In this document: one piece after another, positions 1-11,825 of the stretch
Layout of the letters: each line of letters starts with the position of its first letter
Position numbering within the stretch: position 1 is the first letter of the stretch
Notes under the pieces: model-generated
What the model was told of the DNA's origin: nothing
Seen by the model: the letters and a program-made list of their open reading frames with translations, nothing else
Database searches by the model: none
Program-made: the position numbers and the translations under genes
Assembly (NCBI RefSeq): GCF_022458985.1
Contig: NC_061789.1
Location: forward strand, 21,804,357 to 21,868,356
Direction: 5' to 3'
DNA: 64,000 nucleotides
Source: Mugil cephalus
Lineage: Eukaryota; Chordata; Actinopteri; Mugiliformes; Mugilidae

Positions 1-235
1 TGTACAGATACATAATATTTGTGTTTTTGTGTATCACATAACACACACACATACAAAGAAACAGTACTATTCAGCTCTTTTTCTTAATTACAACTTAATT
101 TCAAACCAGCATGGTCCATATAAACACAGATAGTGTAATCACTATAACATATATATACTGTATATAACACAAAAATATTTGAAATATGTAAATACATCTG
201 TAACATTAAGTTATTCACACCAATATACAATATAT

Positions 236-430
236 AACTGGGAACTGGTGTGCAGATGGATTATTGTTCCATTCTCTTTGTAGGGACAGCACATAAAAAA
301 ATATGAAATATATTATTAGAATTCATTGTAATTAGAAAACACAAATCCTACCTGAGGCTCTGATTGAATTCAACTGAAGCTCCAAGTGATCCTGGCAGCA
401 CCTGTATCATATAGCATATATGTATATATG

Positions 431-506
<76 letters not shown>

Positions 507-905
507 CCAAGTTAAGTTGAGGGTATGTGACATGAGAAATAATTTACTAATTAGAGATGGATGCAGTCATTCTGTCTGTGCCAGCCTGTATAAAATACTC
601 TAGTCAGTTTATATCGCATCAATAACAGTACAGACTGTCTCAAGACACTTTACAAAATCTGTCCTGAAACCTCAAGAGCAGCCTGAAGGCGACGGTGGCA
701 GGAAAAACTGCCTTTCAGTGTCAGTGTTATACCAGTCACAGTATTATTTATTTATTTAATTAATTATTTCTGGCATATATTTAGGTAGTTATTTATTTAA
801 TTATGTATGGCATATATCTGTAGGTATGTATTTATGTATTTATTTAGTTATTCTTTATTGTGATAGAATTGGTTCTCCATAATCCTTTTTTGATAAATTG
901 CAAAT
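236..905. repeat. Copy 1 of an intra-window duplicated block
   Basis: GGGAACTGGTGTGCAGATGG, AGAATTCATTGTAATTAGAA, GAAGCTCCAAGTGATCCTGG, GTGTTATACCAGTCACA and finally ATTGGTTCTCCATAATC occur in the same order at 11826-12600. A (TG)n array (437-504) and local changes interrupt it. No ORF; could be an unlabelled transposon or a segmental duplication. Confidence 0.75.
437..504. repeat. (TG)n microsatellite, ~34 units
   Basis: Uninterrupted TG array; the apparent His-Thr ORF across it on the minus strand is an artefact. Confidence 0.97.
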
Positions 906-2470
906 GTATTGGAATTATTGTTGTTTCCACTAGATGGCAGCAAATTACTGTTAAGGTCTGGACTGTTCTTCAGAATTGAATCATTTGAAATTAGCGATGC
1001 CCAATGTATGCTTGTTGCAAAAAAAAGAGGGTAATATAAGACCATCCTTTAAGTTATCCCACAATTGGGAAAGGTGAAGAGAAGGAGAAGTTAGCATTAA
1101 AAATACATAAAGAGCAAATTTAATACAACAGTAGTTAATAGTAGTAGTAGTTAGTTACTGGAAACAGGCTTGGCTATAGAGCCCCACAGCAGCAGGAACG
1201 ACCTCTAGTAATGCTCCTTTACATAGTGGTGGATTCCTGAAGCTTCTTCTTAGTGCTGTTACAGCATCATGGAGGGGGTGGGACTGCTTTTCCATCAGCA
1301 ATGACCCACCACCTCCACAGGCTCTAGAGAGCAGCCCAGAACAGAGCCAGCCTTCTTTATCAGTCTGTTCAGTCACTTTTTGTCTGTCATTGAGATACTG
1401 CTACTCTAGCAGACCACTCCATAGTTTCCAGGGTAGCTCCACACACTGCTGAGCATAGAACAGTGTACAGTGATGGCATCAATGTCCTGACTGGTATCTT
1501 TGAAGATCTGTCATCAATGTTTATGCACAGACATGAAAACGATTTGCTTAATCCAATATATCTTCATTGATATCTTCATTCTTGTTTGATGTCATACTTA
1601 TATTTTCTTTACTGTTGAGAGTCCAGTCATAAACAATGAATCAAAAGCACTCCAAAATAAAGTCAAAAACATTTTTCATGATGTTTTCTGGTGGATAATT
1701 TGGTGTTAGTTGACCCAAGGATGATGACACACCACAGTTTGCCAATGTGGTCCTCCAGAACGTCCATAGCATTTGTCGTATGTAGCTGTGGTCTGCTATA
1801 GAGAAATACCTGATCATGGAATGAGAGATGAATCTTAATCAGGTATTCAATATAGCTGTGTAATGATCAAAATAATCCTCTGTGAACTACATACCTTCAA
1901 GTTTTTTTCCCCATTTGCATTCTCGTAGTAATAATGATCTATCTAAGTGGCATGATAGCTGGTTGACAGTTAGTACAGCAACGTCACTTGGGTCAGCACA
2001 ATCTACAACACTGCATACTGACTATTTCTCTTTTATTAGAATGACAGGTAGTGATGGAAGTTCAAGTACAGACCAACCACGTGTTGATTCACTTGCAATG
2101 AACATCTAAAAAGAACTTACAAATAAAAACAAATAAAAAAGGACAAATAAAAATGGGCAATTAGTTACCCATTGGTGGCAAGAGAAGCAGATGCACCAGA
2201 AACAGCAGCAACTAACCCAAAGACTTAATAACCCAATTTCATTAACACATTTTCCCATACCTTTTTAATTCCCCTCTTCAATGAACATTTGGTTCTAAAA
2301 AGGGCTTTGAATAGAGTTCAATGACTCCAGTTAACTTGTAATTAATTACAAACTTGCAATGAGACACAGTGAGAGAGAGGGAAAAAAAGGCAGAGAAAGG
2401 ACCTTGACAACACTCTATTACTGTATACTAACAATGAAGCTGAAAAAAGCAGCTTACTTCATTCATTCAT
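906..2470. other. Intergenic, no gene recognised
   Basis: AT-rich with short spurious ORFs. It lies beyond the 3' end of cant1; a minus-strand AATAAA near 2471-2476 is a likely cant1 polyadenylation signal. Confidence 0.5.
929..945 (+). promoter_or_regulatory. CTCF-like motif
   Basis: CCACTAGATGGCAGC matches the same core as the one at 18162. It lies in intergenic DNA downstream of cant1. Confidence 0.25.
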
Positions 2471-2599
2471 TTATTTAACTTTTTCAATATATTATTATAG
2501 TATATATAAGTATATATTAATACTTTAAATTAGATTAGGCGTATATATTGTGTTTTAATTGATTATCTATATGAATGACATAACATATCATTATTTTAA

Positions 2600-2665
2600 A
2601 TATATAATATAATATAATATAATATAATATAATATAATATAATATAATATAATATAATATAATAA
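2600..2665. repeat. (TATAA)n pentanucleotide array
   Basis: About 13 copies of ATAAT/TATAA just downstream of the cant1 3' end. Confidence 0.95.
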
Positions 2666-2737
2666 ATTAATGTTTGAGATTTTCCAGATTGACCATTAAG
2701 AATATTTTAAGCGAGTCTCTACCTCTCTCTGAGCCCT

Positions 2738-4125
2738 CTATATGAACTCCAGGCCTTCATATTTCACATCCCCAATCTTGCTTTCAGGTAAAAGGATCTG
2801 TCCATCCAAAGTAAATGCCATGATGTATGTGGCTATCTTTCCATCATCTTCCTCTGACTTGAGGGCGAGAATGATTTGATCATTTGTCTGGGGGACAAAC
2901 TTGAAGGAGGAAAAACCATGAGTAGGGTTAAGTGGACCCACTCGACTTATTATAATGTCTTTGAAATCTGGCGAGCAGCTAAGGACAAGGTTTGTACCAC
3001 GATGCTCATCTGCTACTTCCTCATAGCACTCCTTGCTTGCACGGCGAGGGAGGAAAAACCAGCGCTGCAGAGTGTTGCTCCACGCTGCTGACTCATGGAT
3101 AAAATAACCTGTGGAGATTTAAGGGAATACGGTAAAGAGTAAAGCATAGAGAAAGAAAAGAAGCATCCAGTAGCAAGACTGTGTCAACATCCTCACCTGG
3201 TGGTTCTATCCCTGCAGCAGACTTAAGAGATTTGTAATTGGAAATCCAGTTCTTATGTTGTACATCTCCTTTGAAGCCCACTACCTTCACCCATTCTGGG
3301 TTGTTATTGACAAACTCGCCTTCAGTGGTGGTCCACTCTTTCCCCAGACTACCAATATACAGTTGTTCATCCTTCACTGCCAGCCACTCAGCTTTAAACC
3401 CTCACAAGAAAATCCAATAAAGGGAGAATTCAATCATTTGGAAAATGCTCAGTTACAAGTAAACGTTTTGAATGTTAAAGGTCAGGGTAATACCAACCTT
3501 TGGCAACACAGCCGTCACCATCAGGTAAGATGACCCAAGGCACAGCCTTGTCCTCATCTATATGGTAGACTACACCTGTTCTGTCATCGACACTGTACAG
3601 CTTCCCGTTGAACACCACCAGCTCAGACAACTCCATACCCCTCCCTTTCTCTGACAGGTGGCTTTCTAGCAATACTTTGTCAGCATCCCATTCAACTGCC
3701 ACCTTGTCACCACTTCTGGACAATAGTAGGTGTCCCCGCCGCATGTAGCTGAACCATGTCAGCTTATTGTCAATACGAGAGTTTGTGTCCAGGTCTGCGA
3801 TGACCCCAATGCGATAGCGAGTACCCTCTGGTGTGTGTTCAGGAGGACTGAGAGGGTAGGTAGTGTTGTAACGGGAATAAGACTGGGTATTGCTCCGACT
3901 TTCACTCCAGCAGTGTGCGCTGCCAGAGCAATGGTGCAAACCTGAGCTCAAGAGCATGAAGAGCAGAAAGATCGAGACAAGGGAGACAATGACTGCGTCA
4001 ATGGGCCTCCACTTCAGCCAGAAACGAGTGTCAGTGGTACTGGCCATGGAGGCCAATATGGGGAGGCCTCCTTCGTCCATAGAGTTGTCCTGCTCCGGGT
4101 GAGATGAACCTGGGATACGAGGCAT
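2738..4125 (-). CDS. cant1: Soluble calcium-activated nucleotidase 1 (apyrase family), 3 coding exons
   Basis: CANT1 hydrolyses UDP, GDP and other nucleoside diphosphates in a calcium-dependent way in the ER/Golgi lumen and supports proteoglycan synthesis (family knowledge). Coding exons on the minus strand are 4125-3498, 3400-3197 and 3108-2738 (TAG stop). Their sum is 1203 nt, giving 400 aa against about 401 in human. All introns are GT-AG. Residues 42-61 form one hydrophobic signal-anchor segment, as expected for a type II membrane form. Family blocks are visible in order: [60 protein letters not shown] and the C-terminal VKYEGLEFI. The chosen ATG at 4125 lies just inside an exon that starts at 4148, so further 5' UTR exons are expected upstream at higher coordinates. 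Identification is very secure; assignment to a teleost a or b duplicate is not possible here. Confidence 0.96.
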
Positions 4126-4473
4126 CGAGGACAGAGGCCTGGAGTGACCTACAGAAACACAGACGGTAAGCAAAGTCCGCTGTTAAAAAGGCTCGTTTTA
4201 TCTACAGTGGCCTACTGTTTTGATCTCTTTTACATACAAACACTGTACATAAAAAGGGATACTAATCTGCAGTGATCTGTGAGCATTTTCTATTTTATCT
4301 CCTAACCTTTAATAGTAGCTTGGGCCGTGCTCTTGGTTGTCTATTTGGGACATTGTTCACTTGTTTCAGTCCTCATTTGTCCACCAACAGAGACTGAAGA
4401 GAGACTTAGTGTTTGTCTTTTTCTATGCTATGATCAAGCTTTATTAGTTTGCTGCCCATTTCTTTAATTTTTC

Positions 4474-4544
<71 letters not shown>

Positions 4545-4564
4545 CTATCCATCTATCTATCTAG
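4474..4564. repeat. (GATA)n array running into an inverted (TATC) segment
   Basis: About 17 GATA units (4474-4544) are followed at once by CTATCCATCTATCTATCTAG, so the array can fold back on itself. Confidence 0.93.
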
Positions 4565-4611
4565 AGCGCTCTAGTGCTTCTCTATAAGGATCGTAATCCA
4601 CTTGTGTTTTT

Positions 4612-6090
4612 GCATAGGATGCGCAATAAGAATAGACGTTTGATGAGTTGGAGTTTGCGGTTACAGGCCTTCAATGTTGAAGTCAGACACATCTGTGGCA
4701 GGGATAATGTTCTGGCTGACACATTGTCGCGTCTGGACCCAGTAGGTTCCTGAACAGTTAATCCTGACAAGATGGTATATTTTAACTTTGTAATATCTTA
4801 GTTGGGTGAGTCTGGTAGTCTTTTTTTTTCGTGGCTTTATTTCGTTAGGTTAGTTATGTGCAGTGTTGGGCACGTTACTTTTAAAAAGTACTTAGTTATA
4901 GTTACTAGTTACTTCTACCAAAAGGTAACTGAGTTAGTAACTGAAGTACTCCACTATAAAAGTAACTAGTTACCGGGAAAGTAACTACTGCGTTACTCTT
5001 CCTGCGTTACACTTCAGCCAGTTTCACAAGGCAGTTGCATAGAGTAGAATTGCATAGACACATACTTACACAGATCTTTGAATATTTATTGCACCTCAGA
5101 CCCCAACCGATAGACATACTGCTTTCACACAGGCAAAACAGCCTGTTTTTTCCTCCCTCATACGTCATTGCATACATTGCAGATAAAGATACAATTGTTG
5201 GTAACCTGAAGATTGGACCTGTCAACCCCCCACTCTTTCAAAAGGCTGCTGTTGTTAGAATAAATCATTGTGTCCTGTACAGAGCCCGATATCTGCCACC
5301 AAATCTCCCCTTTCCCCGGATGCAGAGCGCTGCCATGATCGTTAAAGTGGGAGATCGATATACAAGCTGTATATAAACACAGTCGCACAGTCGCCATTCA
5401 ACTATGCTCTTCCATTAACGACCGTGTAACAACAAATTTGATTTGTTTGATTGAAAAAAAAAGAACAACAATCTCTGCCCTTCAGAGGTCAGACTTTATG
5501 GGAGTAGATCAAGACTTGTTTTCGAGCTGAAGCTTCTATAATGATACAGTCTATCAGGCATTCTACATTCAGCACTGTTGCCGCTTTCCTCTGCTAGTTG
5601 GGTGTGATTTGTGTATAAACTGAGCACTGTCTGTGATTGGCTTATCGTGAAAGCCTACTCCACCTTAGCCAATCATCATCACCTATGTGGTTGTCTCGCC
5701 CCTCCCTCCTCTCCTCGCCAAAAACAGCTTCGAGGCTCCCGTGGCTGAGAACCAAGTAACGCGCCCCATTTAATTTTCAGTAACGACTGCATTATAAAGA
5801 TGGAAACAGTTATTAGTAAGATTACCCCGTTACTGAAAATAGTAACACCGTTAGTAACGCCATGTATTTTAACGCCATTACTCCCATCACTGGTTATGTG
5901 TATTTTATGTTAGAGAGGAGAGCCCAGGTCCTACGTCCCTTTGGGGGCTGGTCTGGGTGTCTCCTCTTCTTTTTGTTCTTTTTTGGCCAGCTCACCAGCT
6001 TTGGTTTATCTGTTATGACTTGTGTTGTTAAAACCCCAAATCTTTAATTATGTTGGGCCTTCTTTAAGACGACCTATGGTTAGAGGGTCG
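4612..6090 (+). mobile_element. Ty3/Gypsy LTR retrotransposon remnant split by a hAT MITE
   Basis: 4612-4754 encodes the end of an RNase H domain: RNKNRRLMSWSLRLQAFNV, EVRHICGRDNVLADTLSRLD, then a stop. This is the Gypsy-type connection after reverse transcriptase. Non-coding sequence follows to 4860, resumes after the MITE at 5893 and ends around 6090 with a pyrimidine-rich, LTR-like stretch. No gag, integrase or envelope sequence is seen. Confidence 0.7.
4861..5892. mobile_element. hAT-type non-autonomous element (1.03 kb) with 8-bp target-site duplication
   Basis: Starts CAGTGTTGGGCACGTTAC and ends with the near reverse complement (CCCATCACTG). It is flanked by the exact 8-bp repeat GTTATGTG at 4853-4860 and 5893-5900, the duplication length of hAT elements. 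Subterminal regions are full of GTAACT/AGTTAC motifs, typical of fish hAT MITEs. The overlapping 113-codon ORF inside shows no transposase similarity. Confidence 0.88.
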
Positions 6091-6114
6091 TAACAGTATA
6101 TATGACAGAAGTTT

Positions 6115-6372
6115 GTTTATCTTGTTTCTCCTGCTCTTCTTTTCTCTCTATCATCTGTTTCTACCCGGCTGGCCTTCAGCAGATGGGTCCCTCCATATGA
6201 GCTGGATTCTGCTCAAGGTTTCTTCCTGTTAAAAGGGAGTTTTTCCTTGCCACTGTCACCCTCAGGTTTGCTCTGGAGGTTGCAGGCCGGTTTTTGTAAA
6301 GCGTCTTGAGACAATTTGTATTGTTATTGGCGCTATATAAATAAAACTGAATTGAACTGAATTGAATTGAAC
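6115..6372 (+). mobile_element. L2-type LINE 3' tail
   Basis: Contains AAGGTTTCTTCCTGTTAAAA, GGGAGTTTTTCCTTGCCACT and the terminal GACAATTTGTATTGTTATTG ... CTATATAAATAAAACTGAAT, the widely shared 3' end of fish L2 elements, finishing in a (GAATT)n tail. Confidence 0.8.
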
Positions 6373-8317
6373 ATGCTGTCCAAATAGTGACCCTGCTGTC
6401 TTGTTGTTTTAAGGTTCAAAAGACAGAAGCTCCTCTCTCTTAAGTTTCTTGCAGATATCTGGTTAATTTTACATTCATTTTGATAAAAAATGTGAACTGG
6501 ACATAAAATTGCAATGTATTTACACATTCTATGTAAATTAACTTATTTGGATTGCACTTAACTGCATATCTTGATCTACAGTGGAATACATTTTCCACCA
6601 TGAAAAACCTGAGCACTGAGAGCTTTGAATGACTGTGTCTAGTTTTTCTAGTTTGGGTTACACATGCATGTATTATATGTATCAGCCTGACTCAGAGCAA
6701 GCCTAAGTGATCTGGCTTACTTTGCAGTGATTGTGTATCTTGTTCTTATGATAAGAGAATACGGGAGTGGACTGCTGTACCTAATAGCATATATGCCAGG
6801 ACTCACTGTTCTGACACTGGAGGCCAGTCATATTTTGAGCAGTTCCAGTAATCTGTAGAAAAAAAGTACTGGGTGTTATGAGAAGACTTTTTCAGGTTTG
6901 GGTATCTGGGAGGGAGTTAAGTTGATCTATATATAATTTTAAGTTTGGGAGTAATTCATAAATCAGAGCTGAAGAATGCTGCCACTCCTCCCTGGATTAC
7001 ATTTTAAGGAATCTGACAATTATTGTTACCAGGGAGATTGATTCATTTAAAATACATATTCACCAAGATGCTGCCAAGAGACATGTAGACAATACACATA
7101 TACACATCTCATATTATGATATGTCACCTATCTTTTATTGTTATTTAGAAAGAAAAAAAAAGTAAAATCTGGGCGCAGACAAAGCCTCTGAAAGAGGATG
7201 TATCTGTAGAAGCAATTTCGACAGCGCAGACCCCTAGGCAGACCCTAGCGCCATAACTGACGTGCACCTCCCCAGAAATGTAACTGCGCATGTGGCAAAA
7301 CAGAGAGTGGATAACTGAGGAGGTTCGGAGAAACATTTGTATGACTTATATTCGACAAAATGTTTTTCAGTTTCACTCGCCACTGTTGAAAGTGAAGCAG
7401 AACACAAACAAAAATTAACCCGATGGCAAAAACAACAGACTAGCATTTGGGTGACATTGTTACAGAGCGAGTCGGACTGACGAGTGGACAATTACAAATG
7501 GCTCACACAGGTAGGAATGGTGTGAATGGGTGAACTTATCGTACACGATATACCACCAAAAACAGTCCCCATGATAAGAATTTGTCATCTTATAAATGTG
7601 ATAAACGTTGTTTATGTGATAAATGTTGTTTATCAATGTTGTTTATCACATTTCCGGCACATTTTTATAAGTTGATGATTAGGCGTGTACTCGACATCCT
7701 GCTGCTTGCTGCCATAGCTCACCTAAGGCTAAAGGCTAAACAAGGTGCCTCATCAATAATATGGAACTGGCTCAAATATCAAACTCATCCCATATGCAAG
7801 GTTTGCAAAAAAAAGATATTTGAAAAGCCAATTTTAGCGCTTATGAATGTTGCACATAGACTGCAACAGCATTTATTACAGTAGCCAGTTGTGCTGCTAT
7901 TGACATTACAGACATAGCAGTTTAGATATGGTTGAATGTGAACAGGTATGTCAAAATAAATGAAACCGTAATTCTTCCTATTTCTTCATTTCATCCTGAT
8001 AAAATTGAATTCTTTTCTGTCTTCCGTTATAAATGTCCCCACATTTCATTCCAGAAATCTGGTCACCTCATGGTAAATTAAAGATTAAAAAAATAAATAA
8101 ATAAAAATGGAAAGATAGCGCCGAAGGGAATGCATTTTTGTTGTTTATAGTTTTACATACATAAAACTACATAAACTCCATACACCTGGAGTTAAGCAGC
8201 TTATTTGACTATAAATGGTATGATCTTGAGCTCTCAAGACAGAATGTAGAGACAGATTGAGTCAAAGACATGGATGGGAATTACAATATTTTTATCATGA
8301 TTTTTATTGTTATCAAG
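6373..8317. other. Intergenic upstream of cant1, nothing recognised
   Basis: No coding similarity. 7140-7500 is slightly richer in CpG but has no clear motif. Could include cant1 5' UTR exons, which I cannot delimit. Confidence 0.4.
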
Positions 8318-8397
8318 GAAATGGCAAAAGTTATTGCCCATATCGTCCACTAGTGTTGAAATGGCAAAAGTTATTGCCCATATCGTCCACTAGTGTT
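8318..8397. repeat. Exact 40-bp tandem duplication
   Basis: The unit beginning GAAATGGCAAAAGTTATTGC (8318-8357) is repeated identically at 8358-8397. Confidence 0.95.
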
Positions 8398-8821
8398 AGT
8401 GTTTACATGTCTAGGTCACAGCGTTTCGGTCCCACAAAAGGCCTACCCTAAAAGCGCCATTAGCAGGACCCAAGCTTTGACACTCAGTTGTGGAATGATG
8501 ACATGAGGTTAAACTAGTCATTGTTGTTTAAGCAAGTTACACAGGGATCACAGATTAATTTCCTCTGACTTAACTGGGTGTTGTTAATGTAAAAATGAAT
8601 AACAATCTTACCATATTTCCCTGGCAACAGTTTCAAATAGTTTTCCGTGTCACCTACAGGGTGCGCCAAAATTATTTGGAGTCGGCATTTTCTTTATTCA
8701 GCAGCTGTCCGTGCATGTGTAAATGATGTGATCAATAAAAGAGACACGTCACTAATGATTACTCACTCCTCTGCTCCTTCACCCCTGACTCCAAATGTTT
8801 TCTTCTAAATTTGATGTTGAC

Positions 8822-8880
8822 AATGAGACAATTTGTATTGTTATTGACGCTATATAAATAAAATTGAATTGAATTGATTA
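8822..8880 (+). mobile_element. L2-type LINE 3' tail, short
   Basis: GAGACAATTTGTATTGTTAT followed by CTATATAAATAAAATTGAAT; the same terminal motif as at 6318-6370. Confidence 0.7.
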
Positions 8881-8948
8881 GTTAATAAACTTAAATCATA
8901 ACTTAAATCAGTCAATTTCAGTTGATCATTTTTAATAAACGTTAATTG

Positions 8949-9390
8949 TAGAAATGTAACGATTAACGACGATAAACCGCGGTAAAATTCCCGACAGTTA
9001 GTACTACCGTTTCACATTTTAATTATACAACTGATTACCGAAAAACTCACGTTGATACTGCTCATTTCCTGGAGAAGCAGCAGCACCTGAACGGCACGCG
9101 ATCCTGCGGGCGCGCATGCGCAGTTTGCACTGTCTGTCCTGCGAAAACATGGCTGAAGGCACCTGCGCTCCCCCTCTTAATATGTGAGACTAGATCTAGT
9201 CTTGAGCAGTGAATGTAAAGAAAAGTATTCTTTTTTTAAAATAAAACGTAGTTAAAAGATTTCAGTGTGTGTGTTCAGTACTTTTTGAACATTTTGAACA
9301 CATCTAACAATACCATGATAATATCGATAACCGTGATAATTTTGGTCACAATAACCGTGATTTGAAATTTTCATATCGTTACATCTCTGA
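8949..9390. mobile_element. hAT-type MITE
   Basis: Inverted termini TAGAAATGTAACGAT and (reversed) TCAGAGATGTAACGAT enclose 442 bp. The interior is CpG-containing (GCGCGCATGCGCAG) and has GATAACCGTGAT repeats near the right end, a common fish hAT MITE pattern. No coding capacity; no clean 8-bp duplication found. Confidence 0.65.
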
Positions 9391-10879
9391 CGTGTTAACA
9401 AGATCAATAATTCATTTGTATAATAAGCCTGAAATATCTATATCCCCTATTTCTCTTGTCTCTCCCTTCATACAGTACACTGAAGAGGGATCGGCACCCT
9501 AAGAAACAATCTGAGGCTGTCACTGAGAGAATGACTCGTCAACCTTTTTGTAAAAAATAAAATGAAAATCTGCTAATGGAGAGCTGTGATGGAGTTTTTT
9601 TTGTTTGTTTGTTTTGTTTTTTATTCAAACATCATCAAACGTAATTTACCTACATTTCATTGATTTTACCATTATTTATGCTCAATACCACCACAGCTAA
9701 ACACCAGTCTGTTAACATACACAATAACAAGGAGGCACACTGAAAGAGTCTGTCAATCAAGTAACAGCAGCATATTTAACACGGCCTCAGCATGCCAACT
9801 TAGCCCCATGTTTAGCTCCACCTTTTCTCAAAGAAAATCAGCGGCTTAAACATGCTTTCATAAGAGAGCCATGAGCTGCTCAGCAGTCCATTATGGTAGC
9901 AACATCATGACTTACACTCTGAAGTCTCTGCGATGTAATGCACTGATAACGGATGACTGATAAATTGATATGAAACTGTATGTTACTTTCTATGAAAAAA
10001 GGCAGATATGACTTACCCCTTCGTCTCCTCCTGTCAAAATACTGAACCTCTGTCATTAAACTGATTTTGCTAGAGCTATACAATCAGGCCTAAGCTTTAA
10101 ACTCTCTGCCTGCTCATGGTGTCTTTGCACTACAACCGTTACTGGGGGTTGTTGCAAAGCTAGTGAACTTTACATACACTTGGAGGATTACGATCCAGTC
10201 CAAAGGGCAAATTCAACAGGAGACAAACGTAACTCATTAAGTTACCATTAAACAGGTAAGATGGGTTAGAAAAACACTTACTACCATCCAAATAATTTTA
10301 CACATATTCTACAAGGCATTCATGTGATGCAATCGGTATTCTGAATACTGTAAATAAGTGACAGTTTACAACAACAGAGCAGTTACACAGTGAGCTGAAC
10401 CTGGAGTTCCTGAAGCATAGAACTTTGACTTGCAATAAGCCAACATTTGTTAATAACTGATCAACTCTTTCTGGATTTTAGTTTAAAAAAGGTGTTAAGA
10501 GCATGAGAAATTAATCAGCAAGATGATATGAGGGACATGGGTGATATGACAACAAAAGTAAATAATTAGAAGACATCAGAAATTGTTACATTACAATAAG
10601 CTTTGATATCAGTTCACTACATGAATCCCATTCCTTGCATCAGCCAAAACACACACTCTGGTCTGGTTATTCTCTGTGTTATGTTGTGTTAAGCCTCACC
10701 AATTTTAAAGCCATCCCTGACTTCATCTTGCCTTAGGGCCTCACCACACACAGCCTTGCACACAATCAGAGCACAACTCAGTAGTTTGATGCATTATCAA
10801 CTGTCTGCAAGTTAAGTGTATTCTGATGAGGAAAGTAACTATTTTGTAGCCTGGCAGATCAGACTAGATGAGGAGTGAG
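9391..10879. other. Intergenic, nothing recognised
   Basis: AT-rich; the only ORFs are short and without family motifs. Confidence 0.4.
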
Positions 10880-11475
10880 TAGTGATGTTTTGTTCGTGAA
10901 CTAGCCGGCTCTAAGACATGATTCTTTGTAGCAAATGAAAAGAACCGACCAACATCTTGGAGAACTGAAGGTTCAGCTGCTCCTGCTCAGCTCTGCTGAG
11001 AATCCATGCAGGCAAGTCCGGGACTTTATTTTAATGCGGCCAATCAGATGCAAGGGCAGTCTACGATCATACCATTGTATAAAAAAAAAAACAGCAAGGT
11101 AGTCGGACAGGTCAGGTACACACAGAGTGACAGAGAAATCAGATTTAAAGGCAAGCACAGCTAGAAAAGGTACAGAAATGAGTTAAAACTGGGCATCCAA
11201 GCTAAGGCATCTGGTATTTCCGAATGCCATTCTGTATTAAAGACTTTTATTTTAAGTGGCATAATGTTAAAACTTTGGCCTTTATTTATTTGACTTGTTT
11301 TTGGTTGCTGTGGTAATAGTAACTGTATTTTTGTAATAAAAAATGCATAAAATATGAAAACAGTAAATATAAAAATTGCTTACCAACACACAAACCATAC
11401 AATTTAGGATAAAATAGAAGGCTCTTGTGAAACCAAATGAAGAGCCATTTGGGAGTCGTTTGTGAGACATAAGAG
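10880..11475. mobile_element. hAT-like non-autonomous element
   Basis: The left part (GTTCGTGAACTAGCCGGCTC) and the right part (GAGCCATTTGGGAGTCGTTT) resemble the two ends of a common fish hAT-derived element with GAGCCGGCTC motifs. The interior has only short spurious ORFs. Boundaries are approximate. Confidence 0.45.
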
Positions 11476-11524
11476 ACAGCTCTTTAAATATGGAGGACCT
11501 CTTCTAATAAATAAATCTCATCTC

Positions 11525-11706
11525 ATCCCCTCCTCTACTACCACTTATCAACACTAAAGTTGCTGGAGCCTGTCCCAGCTGTCATGGGGCGAGAGGCAAG
11601 GTACACCCTGGACAGGGCACCAGTCTATTGCAGGGCTAACACAGAGACAAACAACCATTCACACTCACACTTTGAAGATGGGAGGAAACCAGAGTACCTG
11701 GAGAAA
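11525..11706 (+). repeat. Dispersed teleost repeat (family also at 39.4-39.7 kb)
   Basis: AGCCTGTCCCAGCTGTCATG, GGTACACCCTGGACAGG, AACCATTCACACTCACAC and GGGAGGAAACCAGAGTACCT occur in the order seen in a very abundant fish repeat. Confidence 0.65.
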
Positions 11707-11825
11707 ACTAAATAAATAAATAAAGAAATATCTACAGATATATGCCATATATAATTAATATATATAATATATATAATTACGTGCAGGGACACAGTGTCAT
11801 CCTGTACCACTACCTTGTCTGATGG

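Noticed and set aside
348-533. His-Thr repeat ORF on the minus strand
   Set aside because: It is the translation of a (TG)n microsatellite.
5035-5376. 113-codon ORF on the plus strand
   Set aside because: It lies wholly inside the hAT MITE and shows no transposase or other family motif.
7140-7500. Possible promoter upstream of cant1
   Set aside because: Only mildly CpG-enriched and without initiator, YY1 or CCAAT arrangement that I could support.
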